A program made the translations under genes and the position numbers. A stretch of 64,000 bases of DNA, taken from contig NZ_JAHQZS010000002.1 of assembly GCF_019061145.1 (NCBI RefSeq), positions 372,001 to 436,000 on the forward strand, in the 5' to 3' direction. Source of the stretch: Anianabacter salinae (GTDB taxonomy: Bacteria > Pseudomonadota > Alphaproteobacteria > Rhodobacterales > Rhodobacteraceae). Below the pieces are notes generated by a model that was not told where the DNA came from, did no database searches, and saw only the letters and a program-made list of their open reading frames with translations. Below, one piece after another: positions 46,729-56,109 of this stretch. Numbering within the stretch: position 1 is the first letter of the stretch; the number at the start of each line of letters is the position of its first letter.

Positions 46729-47335
46729 CAGGAGCGGTCCGCAGCAGGGCCCTGCGCGCCCGTCTCGGGCAAGTCGCATCACCGCCACGCTTCAGCGCTG
46801 GGGCGACGACCGGCGGCTGTATCCGGCGATCGCCGCGGCGTCGGTGCTGGAGAATACCGTCGTGCCGGTGCCGATCGAGATCGCGACCGTGCCGATGATG
46901 ATCCACCGGCCGCGCCGCGCGCTTGGCATCGCGCTGTCGATGTGGGTCGGCGTGATGATCGCCTCGATGATCTTTTACGTCGTCGGTGCCTATGCCTTCG
47001 AGACACTCGCCCGGCCGCTGCTGTGGCGCTATGACGTTGGCGTGATCGAGGACATGCTGACGCAGGACATGGCGCTGGAACAGATGTTCTGGACGGTGTT
47101 CATGCTGTCGCTGACGCCCGCACCGATCCAGCTTGGCACGCTGGGGGCGGGGGCCATCGGGGCCAATATCCCGGTGTTCCTGTTCGCCATCGGATCGTCC
47201 CGCGCGCTGCGGTATTTCGGCGAGGCTGCGCTGGCGATCTTTCTGGGCGAGCGCATCCTTCGGGTGCCGCCGCGCTACATCTGGGGCACCGGCACGGCAG
47301 TTTTCCTTGTATGGCTCTATTTCGAGCTGACCTGA
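46718..47335 (+). CDS. VTT/DedA-like (YqaA type) membrane protein
   Basis: 205 residues from a GTG that lies within the end of the previous gene. Segments AAASVLENTVVPVPIEIATVPMMI and SLTPAPIQLGTLGAGAIG correspond to the two re-entrant hairpins of the VTT (SNARE-associated) domain, with further membrane helices around them. DedA relatives flip lipids or polyisoprenyl phosphate or move small ions. Converges on dsbB; a second VTT gene lies at 47784-48362. Confidence 0.8.
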   Translation: MTPDRSGPQQGPARPSRASRITATLQRWGDDRRLYPAIAAASVLENTVVPVPIEIATVPMMIHRPRRALGIALSMWVGVMIASMIFYVVGAYAFETLARPLLWRYDVGVIEDMLTQDMALEQMFWTVFMLSLTPAPIQLGTLGAGAIGANIPVFLFAIGSSRALRYFGEAALAIFLGERILRVPPRYIWGTGTAVFLVWLYFELT

Positions 47336-47787
47336 CGCAGCGCGGCAGCGATCCAGATCGCGGCAAGGCCCAGCGACAGGATCGCGTTCCAGCCCGCCAT
47401 GGAAATGCCTGCCATGCTCCAGGCGATGTCGTCGCAGCGCACCAGCGGCGCCGTCATGATCTGCGCCATCAGGTCTTGCGTGCTCAGGCCCGTGACGCTG
47501 CCGGAGGTGCAGGTGGTGGGGCCTTCCCACCAGCCTTGCTCGACGCCCACATGATAAAGCCCGACGCCCGCCGTCGACAGCGCCGCAAGCGCGCCGAGGC
47601 CCGCGATCCAGCGCAGGGGCAGGATCAGGCCGACGAGGCCGATCAGGATCGCCGCGCCATGGGGCCAACGCTGCCAGATGCACAGCTTGCAAGGTGCAAG
47701 GCCGCCCCAATACTGAAACGCCAGCGCCCCCAGCAGCAGCGCCGCCGACCCCGACGCGGCCAGTGCGATCAGCCCGCGCCGGGTCAC
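47317..47787 (-). CDS. dsbB: Disulfide bond formation protein B
   Basis: 156 residues with four membrane helices. Redox pairs Cys33-Cys36 (APCKLCIWQRW) and Cys93/Cys118 (TTCTSGS...VRCDD) match DsbB, which re-oxidises periplasmic DsbA and passes electrons to quinone. The start is a GTG at 47787 that overlaps the upstream stop (GTGA). The 3' end overlaps that of the convergent VTT gene by 19 bases. Confidence 0.87.
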   Translation of the reverse strand: MTRRGLIALAASGSAALLLGALAFQYWGGLAPCKLCIWQRWPHGAAILIGLVGLILPLRWIAGLGALAALSTAGVGLYHVGVEQGWWEGPTTCTSGSVTGLSTQDLMAQIMTAPLVRCDDIAWSMAGISMAGWNAILSLGLAAIWIAAALRQVSSK

Positions 47788-48362
47788 AGGAACCTCACCA
47801 CGGCGAACCCGCCGATCAGCAGCAGCACGAAGGCAACGAACACCAGCCCCAGCCGCCGTTCGATGAAGTCGCGGATCGGATCGCCGAACTTCCACAGCAG
47901 CGCCGCGACGATGAAGAACCGCGCGCCCCGCGCGATGATCGAGGCGATCACGAAGGTCATGAACGGCAGGCCAGTCCAGCCGGACATGATCGTGATGACC
48001 TTGTAGGGAAACGGCGTGATCCCCGCGATCAGCACCGGCCAGAAGCCGAAGTCGTTGAACCGCTGGTTGAACTCGGCCATTCGGTCGGCCTTGCCCAGCG
48101 CTTCCAGGATCGGCTGGCCCAGGCTGTCATAGAAGAACGCGCCGATTACGTAACCCAGAACGCCGCCGAGGACCGAGGACACCGTGGCGATCCCCGCGAT
48201 CAGCCAGGCCCGGCGCGGCGCGGCAAGGATCATCGGGATCATCAGCAAGTCGGGCGGGATCGGGAACACCGAGCTTTCGACGAATGCCACCGCCGCCAGC
48301 GCCCAGAGCGCGTATTTCGTCTCGGCCAGCGAGATCGTCCAGTCATAAAGCCGTCTGAGCAT
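47784..48362 (-). CDS. YqaA-family VTT-domain membrane protein
   Basis: 192 residues. Re-entrant segments FVESSVFPIPPDLLMIPMILA and VLIAGITPFPYKVITIMSGWTGLPF are those of YqaA/DedA proteins; five or so further hydrophobic stretches. Role is unknown, with lipid scrambling or membrane-potential maintenance reported for relatives. Translationally coupled to dsbB downstream, which suggests a joint role in envelope protein folding (inference). Divergent from the metallopeptidase gene. Confidence 0.85.
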   Translation of the reverse strand: MLRRLYDWTISLAETKYALWALAAVAFVESSVFPIPPDLLMIPMILAAPRRAWLIAGIATVSSVLGGVLGYVIGAFFYDSLGQPILEALGKADRMAEFNQRFNDFGFWPVLIAGITPFPYKVITIMSGWTGLPFMTFVIASIIARGARFFIVAALLWKFGDPIRDFIERRLGLVFVAFVLLLIGGFAVVRFL

Positions 48363-48489
48363 CGGTGCCTCGCGCTACCTGTCCGCGCGCCTTACGCCAC
48401 GCGCGCACGCGCCGGTCAAGATCAAGAGCGTTGTGCAGGCGCGCGGGACGGGTAAACTCTGCGCGCGGGGCAGGTTCAAGGGGCGGACG

Positions 48490-49338
48490 ATGCGGTGGCA
48501 GGGCAGGCGGCAAAGCCGCAACATCGAGGACCGGCGCACCAGCGGCGGTGCAGGGCGCGGCGCAGGGATCGGCGGTGTCGGGCTGCTGGCGGTGCTGGCG
48601 ATCGGCTACTTCCTCGGGATCGACGTCACGCCCTTGCTTCAGGGCACCGGGCAGCCGCAGACAAGCGCTGCCACGCCTCTGACCGAGGCGGACCGGCGCG
48701 CGGGCGATTTCGTCGCCGTCACGCTGGCCGACACCGAGGAGGTCTGGACAGACATCTTCCGCGACCAGTTCGGCGAGACCTATGCGCCCGCGACCCTGGT
48801 GCTGTTCAAGGGTGTCACGCAGTCGCCCTGCGGCGGGGCATCGGGCGCGACCGGCCCGTTCTACTGCCCTGCGGACAAGAAGGCCTATCTCGACACCGCG
48901 TTCTTCACGACCCTGTCCGAGCGCCTTGGCGCGTCCGGCGATTTCGCCGCTGCCTATGTCGTGGCGCACGAGATCGCGCATCATGTGCAGGCCGAGCTTG
49001 GCATCCTCGCGCAGGCCAACGCGGCGCGCGCCCGGGCGAGCGAGGCCGAGTCGAACGCAATCTCGGTGCGGATCGAGTTGCAGGCCGATTGCCTGTCGGG
49101 GGTCTGGGCCGCCCACGCCGACGCACGCTTTGACATCATGGAGCGCGGCGATCTTGGTGAGGCGCTGAACGCCGCCCGCCAGATCGGGGACGATACCTTG
49201 CAACGCAGCGCGGGCCGCGTGCCGCAGCCGCACACCTTCCAGCACGGCACGTCAGCTCAACGCGAACGCTGGTTCCGCCGCGGGTTCGACACGGGCGATG
49301 CCTCGGTCTGCGACACGTTTTCCGCCCGTCAGCTTTGA
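48490..49338 (+). CDS. Neutral zinc metallopeptidase (YpfJ family)
   Basis: 282 residues. A short cytoplasmic N-terminus (MRWQGRRQSRNIEDRR) and one membrane helix (GIGGVGLLAVLAIGYFLGI) anchor a periplasmic domain with the zinc motif H-E-I-A-H-H in VVAHEIAHHVQ and later ELQADCLSGVWAAHAD. These are the YpfJ/zinc_peptidase signatures. Natural substrate is unknown. ATG at 48490 chosen because the family start is MRWxGRR. Confidence 0.9.
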   Translation: MRWQGRRQSRNIEDRRTSGGAGRGAGIGGVGLLAVLAIGYFLGIDVTPLLQGTGQPQTSAATPLTEADRRAGDFVAVTLADTEEVWTDIFRDQFGETYAPATLVLFKGVTQSPCGGASGATGPFYCPADKKAYLDTAFFTTLSERLGASGDFAAAYVVAHEIAHHVQAELGILAQANAARARASEAESNAISVRIELQADCLSGVWAAHADARFDIMERGDLGEALNAARQIGDDTLQRSAGRVPQPHTFQHGTSAQRERWFRRGFDTGDASVCDTFSARQL

Positions 49339-49389
49339 TTTTCGCTCTGGACGGGCCGGGGCCTTGGGCGTTATTCGATGCGCCACTGG

Positions 49390-49473
49390 GCCCGAGTGGC
49401 GGAATGGTAGACGCAGGGGATTCAAAATCCCCCGCCGAAAGGCTTGTCGGTTCGAGTCCGACCTCGGGTACCA
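49390..49473 (+). tRNA. tRNA-Leu (anticodon CAA)
   Basis: 84 bases including encoded CCA. Acceptor GCCCGAG/CTCGGGT, D-arm GTGGCGGAATGGTAGACGC, anticodon stem GGGGA/TCCCC with loop TTCAAAA (CAA), a long class II variable arm and T-arm GTCGGTTCGAGTCCGAC. Reads TTG. Confidence 0.95.
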
Positions 49474-49585
49474 GATTGTTTCTATTGATGTTTTAATGTC
49501 TGCTGTAGGGGACTCCCCGCCTGCGGATGACCGCCACGGGGTCATTGCCCTCGCGATAACCGATCCCGGGGTGAGGCCGGTCTGG

Positions 49586-50554
49586 TCAGCTTCTGAACAG
49601 ACGCACGGCGCTGGCGGCCGCGTCCCACAGGTCGAGGATGCGGGCATAGACGTGTTCTCGCGCGGCAAAGGGCCTGCCTGCACCTCCCGTGACGTCTGCC
49701 TCCAGCGTGTCTATCAAGCGTCCAAGGCGCCTGTGATGGATGCCAAGGCGGCTTTGCACCGGATCGGCAATGACGCCCGCAAACGCGGTGAAGACAGAGC
49801 CAAGCATGATCAGGCCCGCCACGGACGCGCCGATCAGCCACGGCGCGGCACGGACGCCCAGCACACCATACCACACCCCGCCCAGCGTCTGGCCCAGCGG
49901 GAACGACGCGATCGCCTGGCTGCGGGAAATCGAGCTTGCCACGTCCGGCGCCATCGAGATCAGGCCCGGCGTGAGCGCCTGGAAGACCAGCGCGCCGATC
50001 ACGAGGATACACAGCGTCGTCGTCATCTCGGCAACGGCGGACCTTGTGCTGGCGTAGGTGCCCAGCGTTCCGGCGATCCGCTGGCCAAGGGCTTCAGCGG
50101 CTGCGGCGCTTGGGCGCTGGCGGATCATCTCGCGCAGCTGCGGGGCGGCAAGGATGGCGCGGGGCAGGGCAGAGGGGTCGCGCAAGGCGGCCTCTGGTCC
50201 AAGAGGGATGCCCAGAAGATCGCGCGCGACCAGCACCTCGACCCGCCGCGCGACCGAGGTGCGCAGCAGGATGCGCCGCCGGTCGAGCCAGTCTGCGGCG
50301 CCGCGCAGTCCCGCGCGGCGGACAAGAAAGGCGGCGAGCCGGGTCAGAACGAGGATCGGCGACAGAAGGACGTTCAGCGGCGCCTTGAGGATATCCCAGC
50401 CAAGCGCGGCGCCGTGCAGCCGAAGGGTGCCCGGCCAGGTGAAATGACGCGCCACGAACCCGTCGACCATGTCCCGGCGTCCCGCGAAAAAATCGCGCCC
50501 CGCCAGAGGCCCTGTGTCGCCCTCGTCCGGCGCGTGGCCCGAAGATCTGCCCAT
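49586..50554 (-). CDS. Conserved membrane protein of unknown function
   Basis: 322 residues. Early segment ILKAPLNVLLSPILVLTRLAAFLVRRAG, then a helical soluble stretch, then hydrophobic segments TTTLCILVIGALVFQALTPGLISM and LIGASVAGLIMLGSVFTAFAGVIAD. A charged region with RRRILLRTSVARRVEVLVARDLLGIP lies in between. I do not recognise a family. The ATG at 50554 is chosen because the frame upstream looks like non-coding shadow; ribosome-binding signals are poor. Divergent from the Hen1-type gene. Confidence 0.65.
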   Translation of the reverse strand: MGRSSGHAPDEGDTGPLAGRDFFAGRRDMVDGFVARHFTWPGTLRLHGAALGWDILKAPLNVLLSPILVLTRLAAFLVRRAGLRGAADWLDRRRILLRTSVARRVEVLVARDLLGIPLGPEAALRDPSALPRAILAAPQLREMIRQRPSAAAAEALGQRIAGTLGTYASTRSAVAEMTTTLCILVIGALVFQALTPGLISMAPDVASSISRSQAIASFPLGQTLGGVWYGVLGVRAAPWLIGASVAGLIMLGSVFTAFAGVIADPVQSRLGIHHRRLGRLIDTLEADVTGGAGRPFAAREHVYARILDLWDAAASAVRLFRS

Positions 50555-50874
50555 CACGGTGCCCAACGATCCTAGTTTCTCGACCTTGTGCTGCGCGAAC
50601 GGGGCCCGTTCGGCACGTCGCCTTCGGTCAGGCGGGTATCGACGCGGTGTTGCGCCTTGTGGCAGGTCGTCAGGGAAAGCTACGACTGCAAGGCCCCCGG
50701 CGGGGTTTCTTTTTGCGCGGTCTGCCAAGGCGCCGAGCACAGCGCGCCGCCGCGATTGAGATTGCGCGCGATCCGCCGGATAAGAAGGCGTCCTGCCTCC
50801 GGCGGAGACGCGGTCGTGCAATTCGGGAATGCCAGCAAGATGAGCCATGTGACGCGCTGTCCGCCAGGGACGCC
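50555..50874. other. 320-base divergent intergenic region
   Basis: Between the membrane protein gene and the Hen1-type gene. Open frames here are short shadows with no family likeness. It must hold both promoters, but I see no strong dyad, terminator or RNA gene in it. AGGGA at 50866-50870 is the ribosome-binding site of the methyltransferase. Confidence 0.5.
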
Positions 50875-51489
50875 ATGACAAGCTGGCTTCACGAGGAGCG
50901 GCTGAAGGCCATGCTGGACGTGGTAGAGGCAAGCGGCGCGCGGCGGGTGCTCGACCTTGGGTGCGGCGACGGCGACATGTTCGTTCGGCTCGCCGCCGAT
51001 CCGCGCTATACGGAACTTGTCGGGGTGGATATCTGCCGGGCCTCGCTTGACCGGCTGCGCAGCAGGCTGGCCGCCGCGAAAGCCGGGGCGTGCCGCATCG
51101 ATCTGCGCGAGGCGTCGATGACCGACCCCGCGCCCGATCTTGCGGGCTTTGACTGCGCGATTCTTGTCGAGACGATCGAGCATCTTGCCCCCGGCGATCT
51201 GTCGCGGCTGGAACAGGCGCTGTTCCGCAAGATGCGCCCGCGCCTTGCCGTGATCTCGACGCCGAACGCGGATTTCAACCGGCTGCTCGGGGTGCCGCCC
51301 GGCAGGATGCGGCATCCGGGACACCGTTTCGAATGGGGCCGCGCGCAGTTTCGGCACTGGTGCGCGCGCGTGGCCGGGGCGGCTGGCTATTCCGTCCGCG
51401 TCGAGGATATCGCCGGGCAGCACCCCGATTTCGGGGGGGCCAGCCAGATGGCGGTTTTCGGACTGGATGCACGCGCCACGGGCCAATGA
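50875..51489 (+). CDS. Hen1-type small-RNA 2'-O-methyltransferase
   Basis: 204 residues, a catalytic domain only. SAM motif VLDLGCGDGDMF (25-36) and the Hen1-specific metal site: E-T-I-E-H (Glu99, Glu102, His103) and the conserved RHPGHRFEW stretch with His150, where Hen1 proteins have RxxDHxFEW. STPNADFN (128-135) is another family signature. Hen1 methylates the 3'-terminal ribose 2'-OH of RNA. In many bacteria it pairs with the repair ligase Pnkp or is fused to an N-terminal domain; here both are absent. Partner and RNA target are unknown. Confidence 0.82.
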   Translation: MTSWLHEERLKAMLDVVEASGARRVLDLGCGDGDMFVRLAADPRYTELVGVDICRASLDRLRSRLAAAKAGACRIDLREASMTDPAPDLAGFDCAILVETIEHLAPGDLSRLEQALFRKMRPRLAVISTPNADFNRLLGVPPGRMRHPGHRFEWGRAQFRHWCARVAGAAGYSVRVEDIAGQHPDFGGASQMAVFGLDARATGQ

Positions 51490-51520
51490 TGCCGTCCGGC
51501 GCTACTTGCCGTGCTCCCAC

Positions 51521-52540
51521 TCATGCCGGGAAACGTGCGCGGGTGCGGTTCGCGACGGCGACAAGGCTCAGCATCACCGGCACCTCGACCAGCACGCCAA
51601 CCACCGTCGCCAAAGCCGCGCCGGAGTTCAGGCCGAACAACCCGATCGCCACCGCTACCGCGAGTTCGAAGAAGTTCGAGGTTCCGATCAACGCGCAGGG
51701 CGCGGCAATCCGGTGCGGCACACCCCAGAGAAAGGCGGCGCCATAGCCCAGCGCGAAGATGCCGTAGGACTGGATGAGGATCGGCACCGCGATCAGCACG
51801 ATCAGCAGCGGCTGTGCCAGAATCACTGGCCCCTGAAAGCCGAACAGCAGCACGACGGTCAGCAGCAGGCCCAGCACGGAGGCGGGCTTGATCCGGGCCG
51901 TGAAGGCGTCGACCGCTCCTGCGCCGCCCCGCGCGATCAATGCCCGCCGTGTCAGCATGCCGGCGATCAGAGGGATCACGATGTAGAGGACGACGGACAG
52001 GATCAGCGTCTCCCACGGGACGTTGATGTTGGTCACGCCCAGCAGGAAGGCCACGATCGGGGCAAAGGCCACCACCATGATCAGATCGTTCACCGACACT
52101 TGCACCAGCGTGTAGTTCGGATCGCCCCTGGTCAGCTGCGACCAGATAAAGACCATCGCGGTGCAGGGTGCGGCACCCAAGAGGATCAGGCCCGCGATGT
52201 ATTCGGGGGCGCGGGCAGGGTCGATCAGCCCGGCGAAGACGTGGTTGAAGAACAGCACCGCCAGCGCCGCCATGGTGAAGGGCTTTATCAGCCAGTTGAT
52301 CGCCAGCGTGATTATCAGGCCCTTGGGGCGCTGCCCCACCGCCTTGAGCGAGCCGAGATCCACCGCGATCATCATCGGATAGACCATCGCCCAGATCAGG
52401 ACGGCGACGACGAAGTTGACCGAGGCATATTCCAGCCCCGCCAGCGCACCGAACAGCCCCGGTGCCGTGGTGCCCAAGGCCAGCCCCGCAAGGATGCACA
52501 AGCCGACCCAAAGCGACAGCCAGCGTTCAAAGAGGCTCAT
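51521..52540 (-). CDS. acr3: ACR3-type arsenite efflux permease
   Basis: 339 residues with about ten membrane helices. Family motifs: [51 protein letters not shown] with the essential Cys in APCTAMVF, and [19 protein letters not shown]. It extrudes arsenite driven by proton-motive force. Start overlaps the arsR stop (ATGA), so the repressor controls it directly. No arsenate reductase gene is adjacent. Confidence 0.93.
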   Translation of the reverse strand: MSLFERWLSLWVGLCILAGLALGTTAPGLFGALAGLEYASVNFVVAVLIWAMVYPMMIAVDLGSLKAVGQRPKGLIITLAINWLIKPFTMAALAVLFFNHVFAGLIDPARAPEYIAGLILLGAAPCTAMVFIWSQLTRGDPNYTLVQVSVNDLIMVVAFAPIVAFLLGVTNINVPWETLILSVVLYIVIPLIAGMLTRRALIARGGAGAVDAFTARIKPASVLGLLLTVVLLFGFQGPVILAQPLLIVLIAVPILIQSYGIFALGYGAAFLWGVPHRIAAPCALIGTSNFFELAVAVAIGLFGLNSGAALATVVGVLVEVPVMLSLVAVANRTRARFPA

Positions 52541-52860
52541 GGCGTTTCCTTATCGTCAGGGAGACAGCAGTTTGCGCCTTCGGGCGGCGTCAGCGCCCCT
52601 ATGAAGGTCGCAAGCGGGGCAAAGGCGTCCGGGTTCAGCGCGTAGCAGGTGCGCGGCCCCGAAATCTCGCCGGTGATGACGCCAGCGGCCTTCAGGATGC
52701 GCAGATGCTCGGACACCGTGGATTGCGCCAGTCCGACAGCGCCGACGATGTCGCCGCCGATGCAGCCGGGCGTGGCCAGCAAGAGCCGCAGGATGCGAAG
52801 GCGCGCGGGATGCGCCAGCGCCTTTGCCAGTTCGGCGATGTGGATGTCCATGTCTGGCAC
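52537..52860 (-). CDS. arsR: ArsR-family arsenical repressor
   Basis: 107 residues with the winged helix [23 protein letters not shown]...[22 protein letters not shown]. The usual CxC in the recognition helix is missing; instead a cysteine pair sits at the C-terminus ([10 protein letters not shown]), with others at CIGGD and TCYAL. C-terminal CC sensors are known from some ArsR types. GTG at 52860 is preferred to ATG at 52851 since GAGGGG is correctly placed only for the GTG. Coupled to acr3. Confidence 0.87.
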   Translation of the reverse strand: MPDMDIHIAELAKALAHPARLRILRLLLATPGCIGGDIVGAVGLAQSTVSEHLRILKAAGVITGEISGPRTCYALNPDAFAPLATFIGALTPPEGANCCLPDDKETP

Positions 52861-52929
52861 GCCCGCCCCTCATTCGTGGATCGTCGATAGGCGATGTAAT
52901 GGACCGGCACAATGCCCGATGCGGCCGGA

Positions 52930-54810
52930 TCAGGCGCGCGGCATCCCCTTGCGCCGCCCGGCGCGCTTTTGCGCGGCGATGCGGAACGGCGCGTTGGGGG
53001 CGCCGTACCCGCCATAGGCGCCGGTGCGCTGAACGATCTCGATAAAGATGCCGCCCGGCAGGGTGACGGAGTAAAGCTGAAAGAACGCGCCCCGGTCGTC
53101 CGCGTCATAGAGGATGTTCGCCGCGCGCATGCGTGCCAGCAGGTCGGCGGGCAGATCGAACCGCGCAGTCAGATCGCTGTAGTAATTCTCTGGCATCGCC
53201 AGCCCTTCGAACCCGCGCGCCCTGAGCACGCGCGCAGTCTCGAGGATGTCGTCCGTCGACAGCGCGATATGCTGGACGGATGAACCGAAAGACTCCGCAA
53301 GGAAACTGCCCGCGAAGGTGCGGTGGGTGTCTGCGCCGTTCAGCGTCACCCGAAGTTGACCGCCCGGCGCCTCTACCGCCTGGCTGCGCACCAGCCCATC
53401 GGGATCGACGACATCGACCATGGGGGATTTGCGCATGTCGAACAGCGCCGTGTAGAACAGCGTCCAGCTTAGCATCTCGGAGTAGGACATCGTCTGCGCG
53501 ACATGGTCGATCCGGGTCAGGCCCGCGCCGCTGTCCGCGTGGTCCAGCGGGAGGAACTCTTCGTCCCAGACCGTCTCGGCGCCCGGATCGAGGAAATGCA
53601 GCACCGACCCCGACAGGCCTCGAATCGCCGGGATATCCCGCTCGCCGGGGCCAAGCGGCTGGCCGAAGGGTTCAAGCCCAAGGGCAGCCGCCCGCGTGAC
53701 GGTATCGGCGGCAGACGCAACGCCAAGGCCGATATCGCACACGCAGGTGCCCCGCGCGTTCCAGCTGTGGGCGGCGTGTCCGACGTCATCGCGGTTCAGA
53801 ACGATGCGGATGTCGCCTTGGGTGAACAAGTCGATCGCCTTGTTGCGGTGGCGCGCGGCGTGGCTGAAGCCCAGCGCAGTCAGGGCATTCGCCAGGCGTT
53901 CCGCCTCGTCGCCCCGGGCGGCGAACTCGACAAAGGACACGCCGGTCGGGGCGACACGCGCGGGCAGCGCAGGCAATGTCAGGCAGGACTGCGGCTCGGC
54001 ACGCTTCACGTCGTCCATCAGCGCCACGAGCGAGCGATGACCGTCCTCGGCGATGATCCGGGCGTTCCCGCCGCGAAACTGGTCGTTGAAGATCTCGAGG
54101 CTGATCGGCCCGTCATAGCCGGTGGCCATGACGGAGCGCATGAAGCGGGTGATGTCCAGATCGCCCTCGCCGGGCATGTTGCGAAAGTGGCGCGACCAAT
54201 ACAGCAGGTCCATGTCGATCAGCGGCGCATCGGCAAGTTGGACAAAGAAGATGCGGTCGCCCGGGATCGCGCGGATCGTCTCGGGATCAAGCCCGCGCCC
54301 GAGCGTGTGAAAGCTGTCGAGGATCAGGCCGACATTCGGATGGTCGGCGCGTCGCACGATCTCCCAGGCGTTGCGGTGGTCGTCGATGTGCCGCCCCCAG
54401 GCGAGGGCCTCGTACCCCACGCGCAGCCCGCGCTCGCTTGCGATCTCGCCCAGCGCGGCAAGATCGTCGGCGGCCCGGTCGATCCCGCCCAGCGATTGGG
54501 GGTGCACCGACGAGCAGATCAGCATGAGGTCCGTTCCAAGCTCGGCCATGGTGTCGAACTTGTGCCGCGCCCGGTCGAACGCCTTGGATCGCAGCGGCTC
54601 TGGCAGGCATTCGAAATCCCGGAACGGCTGGAACAGCATGACGTCCAGCCCGGCGTCGCGGACCAGTTGGCCGATCTGGCGGGGGCTGCGGGCATCGGCG
54701 ATGAAATCCTGCTCGAAGATCTCGATGCCGTCGAACCCGGCTGCTGCGATCGCCTCGATCTTTTCCTCGAGGTTGCCTGAAATCGAAACGGTGGCGATGC
54801 CGGTGCGCAT
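52930..54810 (-). CDS. quiC: 3-Dehydroshikimate dehydratase, two-domain (QuiC type)
   Basis: 626 residues. N-terminal sugar-isomerase-like TIM barrel (about 1-265): MRTGIATVSISGNLEEKIEAIAAAGFDG is cleanly split as MRTGIATVSISG and AAAGFDGIEIFEQDF, with metal-binding Glu/Asp in GYEALAWGR, LILDSFHTLGRG and SLEIFNDQF. C-terminal 4-hydroxyphenylpyruvate-dioxygenase-like VOC half (about 285-610) retains RIDHVAQ, SVQHIALS and FIEIVQRTG, a 2-His-1-Glu set. The barrel dehydrates 3-dehydroshikimate to protocatechuate; the role of the VOC half is unsettled. Last of the TRAP-dehydrogenase operon. Confidence 0.88.
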   Translation of the reverse strand: MRTGIATVSISGNLEEKIEAIAAAGFDGIEIFEQDFIADARSPRQIGQLVRDAGLDVMLFQPFRDFECLPEPLRSKAFDRARHKFDTMAELGTDLMLICSSVHPQSLGGIDRAADDLAALGEIASERGLRVGYEALAWGRHIDDHRNAWEIVRRADHPNVGLILDSFHTLGRGLDPETIRAIPGDRIFFVQLADAPLIDMDLLYWSRHFRNMPGEGDLDITRFMRSVMATGYDGPISLEIFNDQFRGGNARIIAEDGHRSLVALMDDVKRAEPQSCLTLPALPARVAPTGVSFVEFAARGDEAERLANALTALGFSHAARHRNKAIDLFTQGDIRIVLNRDDVGHAAHSWNARGTCVCDIGLGVASAADTVTRAAALGLEPFGQPLGPGERDIPAIRGLSGSVLHFLDPGAETVWDEEFLPLDHADSGAGLTRIDHVAQTMSYSEMLSWTLFYTALFDMRKSPMVDVVDPDGLVRSQAVEAPGGQLRVTLNGADTHRTFAGSFLAESFGSSVQHIALSTDDILETARVLRARGFEGLAMPENYYSDLTARFDLPADLLARMRAANILYDADDRGAFFQLYSVTLPGGIFIEIVQRTGAYGGYGAPNAPFRIAAQKRAGRRKGMPRA

Positions 54811-54813
54811 GCG

Positions 54814-56109
54814 TCAGCCCCCGTAGCCCAGAAGGCGCGGCAGGAAGAGAACGAAGTCCGGCACGAAGGTGATGATTACCAGGGCCCCGAGCAGGGCAAC
54901 GATGAACGGCCAGACCTCGCGGATGACGCGGCCAATGGGCTCTTTGGTGATGTTGGATACGATGAACAGCAGCAGGCCATAGGGCGGCGTGATCAGGCCG
55001 AGCATCGCGTTGACGACGACGATGACGCCGAAATGCAGCAGGTCGATTCCCATCGCCTCGACCGCCGGGATCAGGATCGGGACAATGATAAGCAGGATGG
55101 CGCCGCCTTCCAGAACGCAGCCCAGCAGCAGGATCAGCACGTTTATGGCGATCAGGAACCCGGCCTGGCTGAGATCGAGGCCGGAGATCAGGACCGAGAT
55201 CGACCGCGCCAGCTGTTCCCGCGCGATGACGTATTCAAAGGTCAGCGCGCCTGCGATCAGCACGCCTACCGATGCGGTGGACCGCGCGCTGTTCAGAAGC
55301 GCGGTATAAAGTTGCTTGATCGACACCGAGCGGTAGAACAGCACCGAGATCACCAGCGCATAGAGCGCCGCGACGGCAGCCGCCTCGGTCGGGCTCATCA
55401 CGCCCGAATAGATGCCGCCAAGCAGGATCACCGGCAGCATCAGGGCCGGGACCGCGTTGAAGGTCAGGCGCGGCAGTTCCGCCAGACTGACCGACTCGTC
55501 GGTCGGAAAGCCCCGGCGGCGGGCGATGAAGTAGTTCATCACCGCCATCATCAGCGCCATGAGCAGCCCCGGCAAAAGCCCCGCCGCGAACAGGAAGCCG
55601 ACGGATTGGTCCGAGACCAGCGCATAAAGCACCATCGGGATCGACGGCGGGATGATCGGCCCCACCGTCGCCGTCGCCGCAGTGATCGCGGCGGCATAGG
55701 CGGGGGGATACTTGCCGTCCTTGGTCATCAGGTTGATGATGATCTTGCCCATGCCCACCGCATCGGCCACGGCCGAGCCGGACATCCCCGAGAAGATCAC
55801 CGAGGACACCACGTTGACGTGGCCCAGCCCGCCCCGGAACCGCCCGACCAGCGCCTGGCAGAAGCGCAGCAGCCGGTCCGACAGCGAGCCGACATTCATG
55901 ATGTCGGCGGCCAGGATGAACAGCGGGATCGCCAGCAGCGTGTAGCCGTTGAACAGCCCTTGCAACATCGACTCGGTCGCCAGCGAAGGGTCGAGACCGC
56001 GCAGGATGAGATACAGGAACGAGCCGCTCATCACCGCCAGCCCGACGGACAGCCCGGTGACCGTCAGGGCCACGATCAGGGCAATGGACAGCGTGAAGGG
56101 ATCAAGCAT
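54814..56109 (-). CDS. TRAP transporter large permease (DctM)
   Basis: 431 residues with about twelve to fourteen membrane segments and DctM motifs: GLSVGLAVMSGSFLYLIL, GMSGSAVADAVGMGKI, AAITAATATVGPIIPPSIPM and GLITPPYGLLLFIVSNI. It forms the Na+-coupled transport channel with DctQ. Overlaps the dctQ 3' end by 8 bases and precedes quiC by 3 bases. Cargo is inferred from neighbours as quinate, shikimate or dehydroshikimate. Confidence 0.93.
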   Translation of the reverse strand: MLDPFTLSIALIVALTVTGLSVGLAVMSGSFLYLILRGLDPSLATESMLQGLFNGYTLLAIPLFILAADIMNVGSLSDRLLRFCQALVGRFRGGLGHVNVVSSVIFSGMSGSAVADAVGMGKIIINLMTKDGKYPPAYAAAITAATATVGPIIPPSIPMVLYALVSDQSVGFLFAAGLLPGLLMALMMAVMNYFIARRRGFPTDESVSLAELPRLTFNAVPALMLPVILLGGIYSGVMSPTEAAAVAALYALVISVLFYRSVSIKQLYTALLNSARSTASVGVLIAGALTFEYVIAREQLARSISVLISGLDLSQAGFLIAINVLILLLGCVLEGGAILLIIVPILIPAVEAMGIDLLHFGVIVVVNAMLGLITPPYGLLLFIVSNITKEPIGRVIREVWPFIVALLGALVIITFVPDFVLFLPRLLGYGG

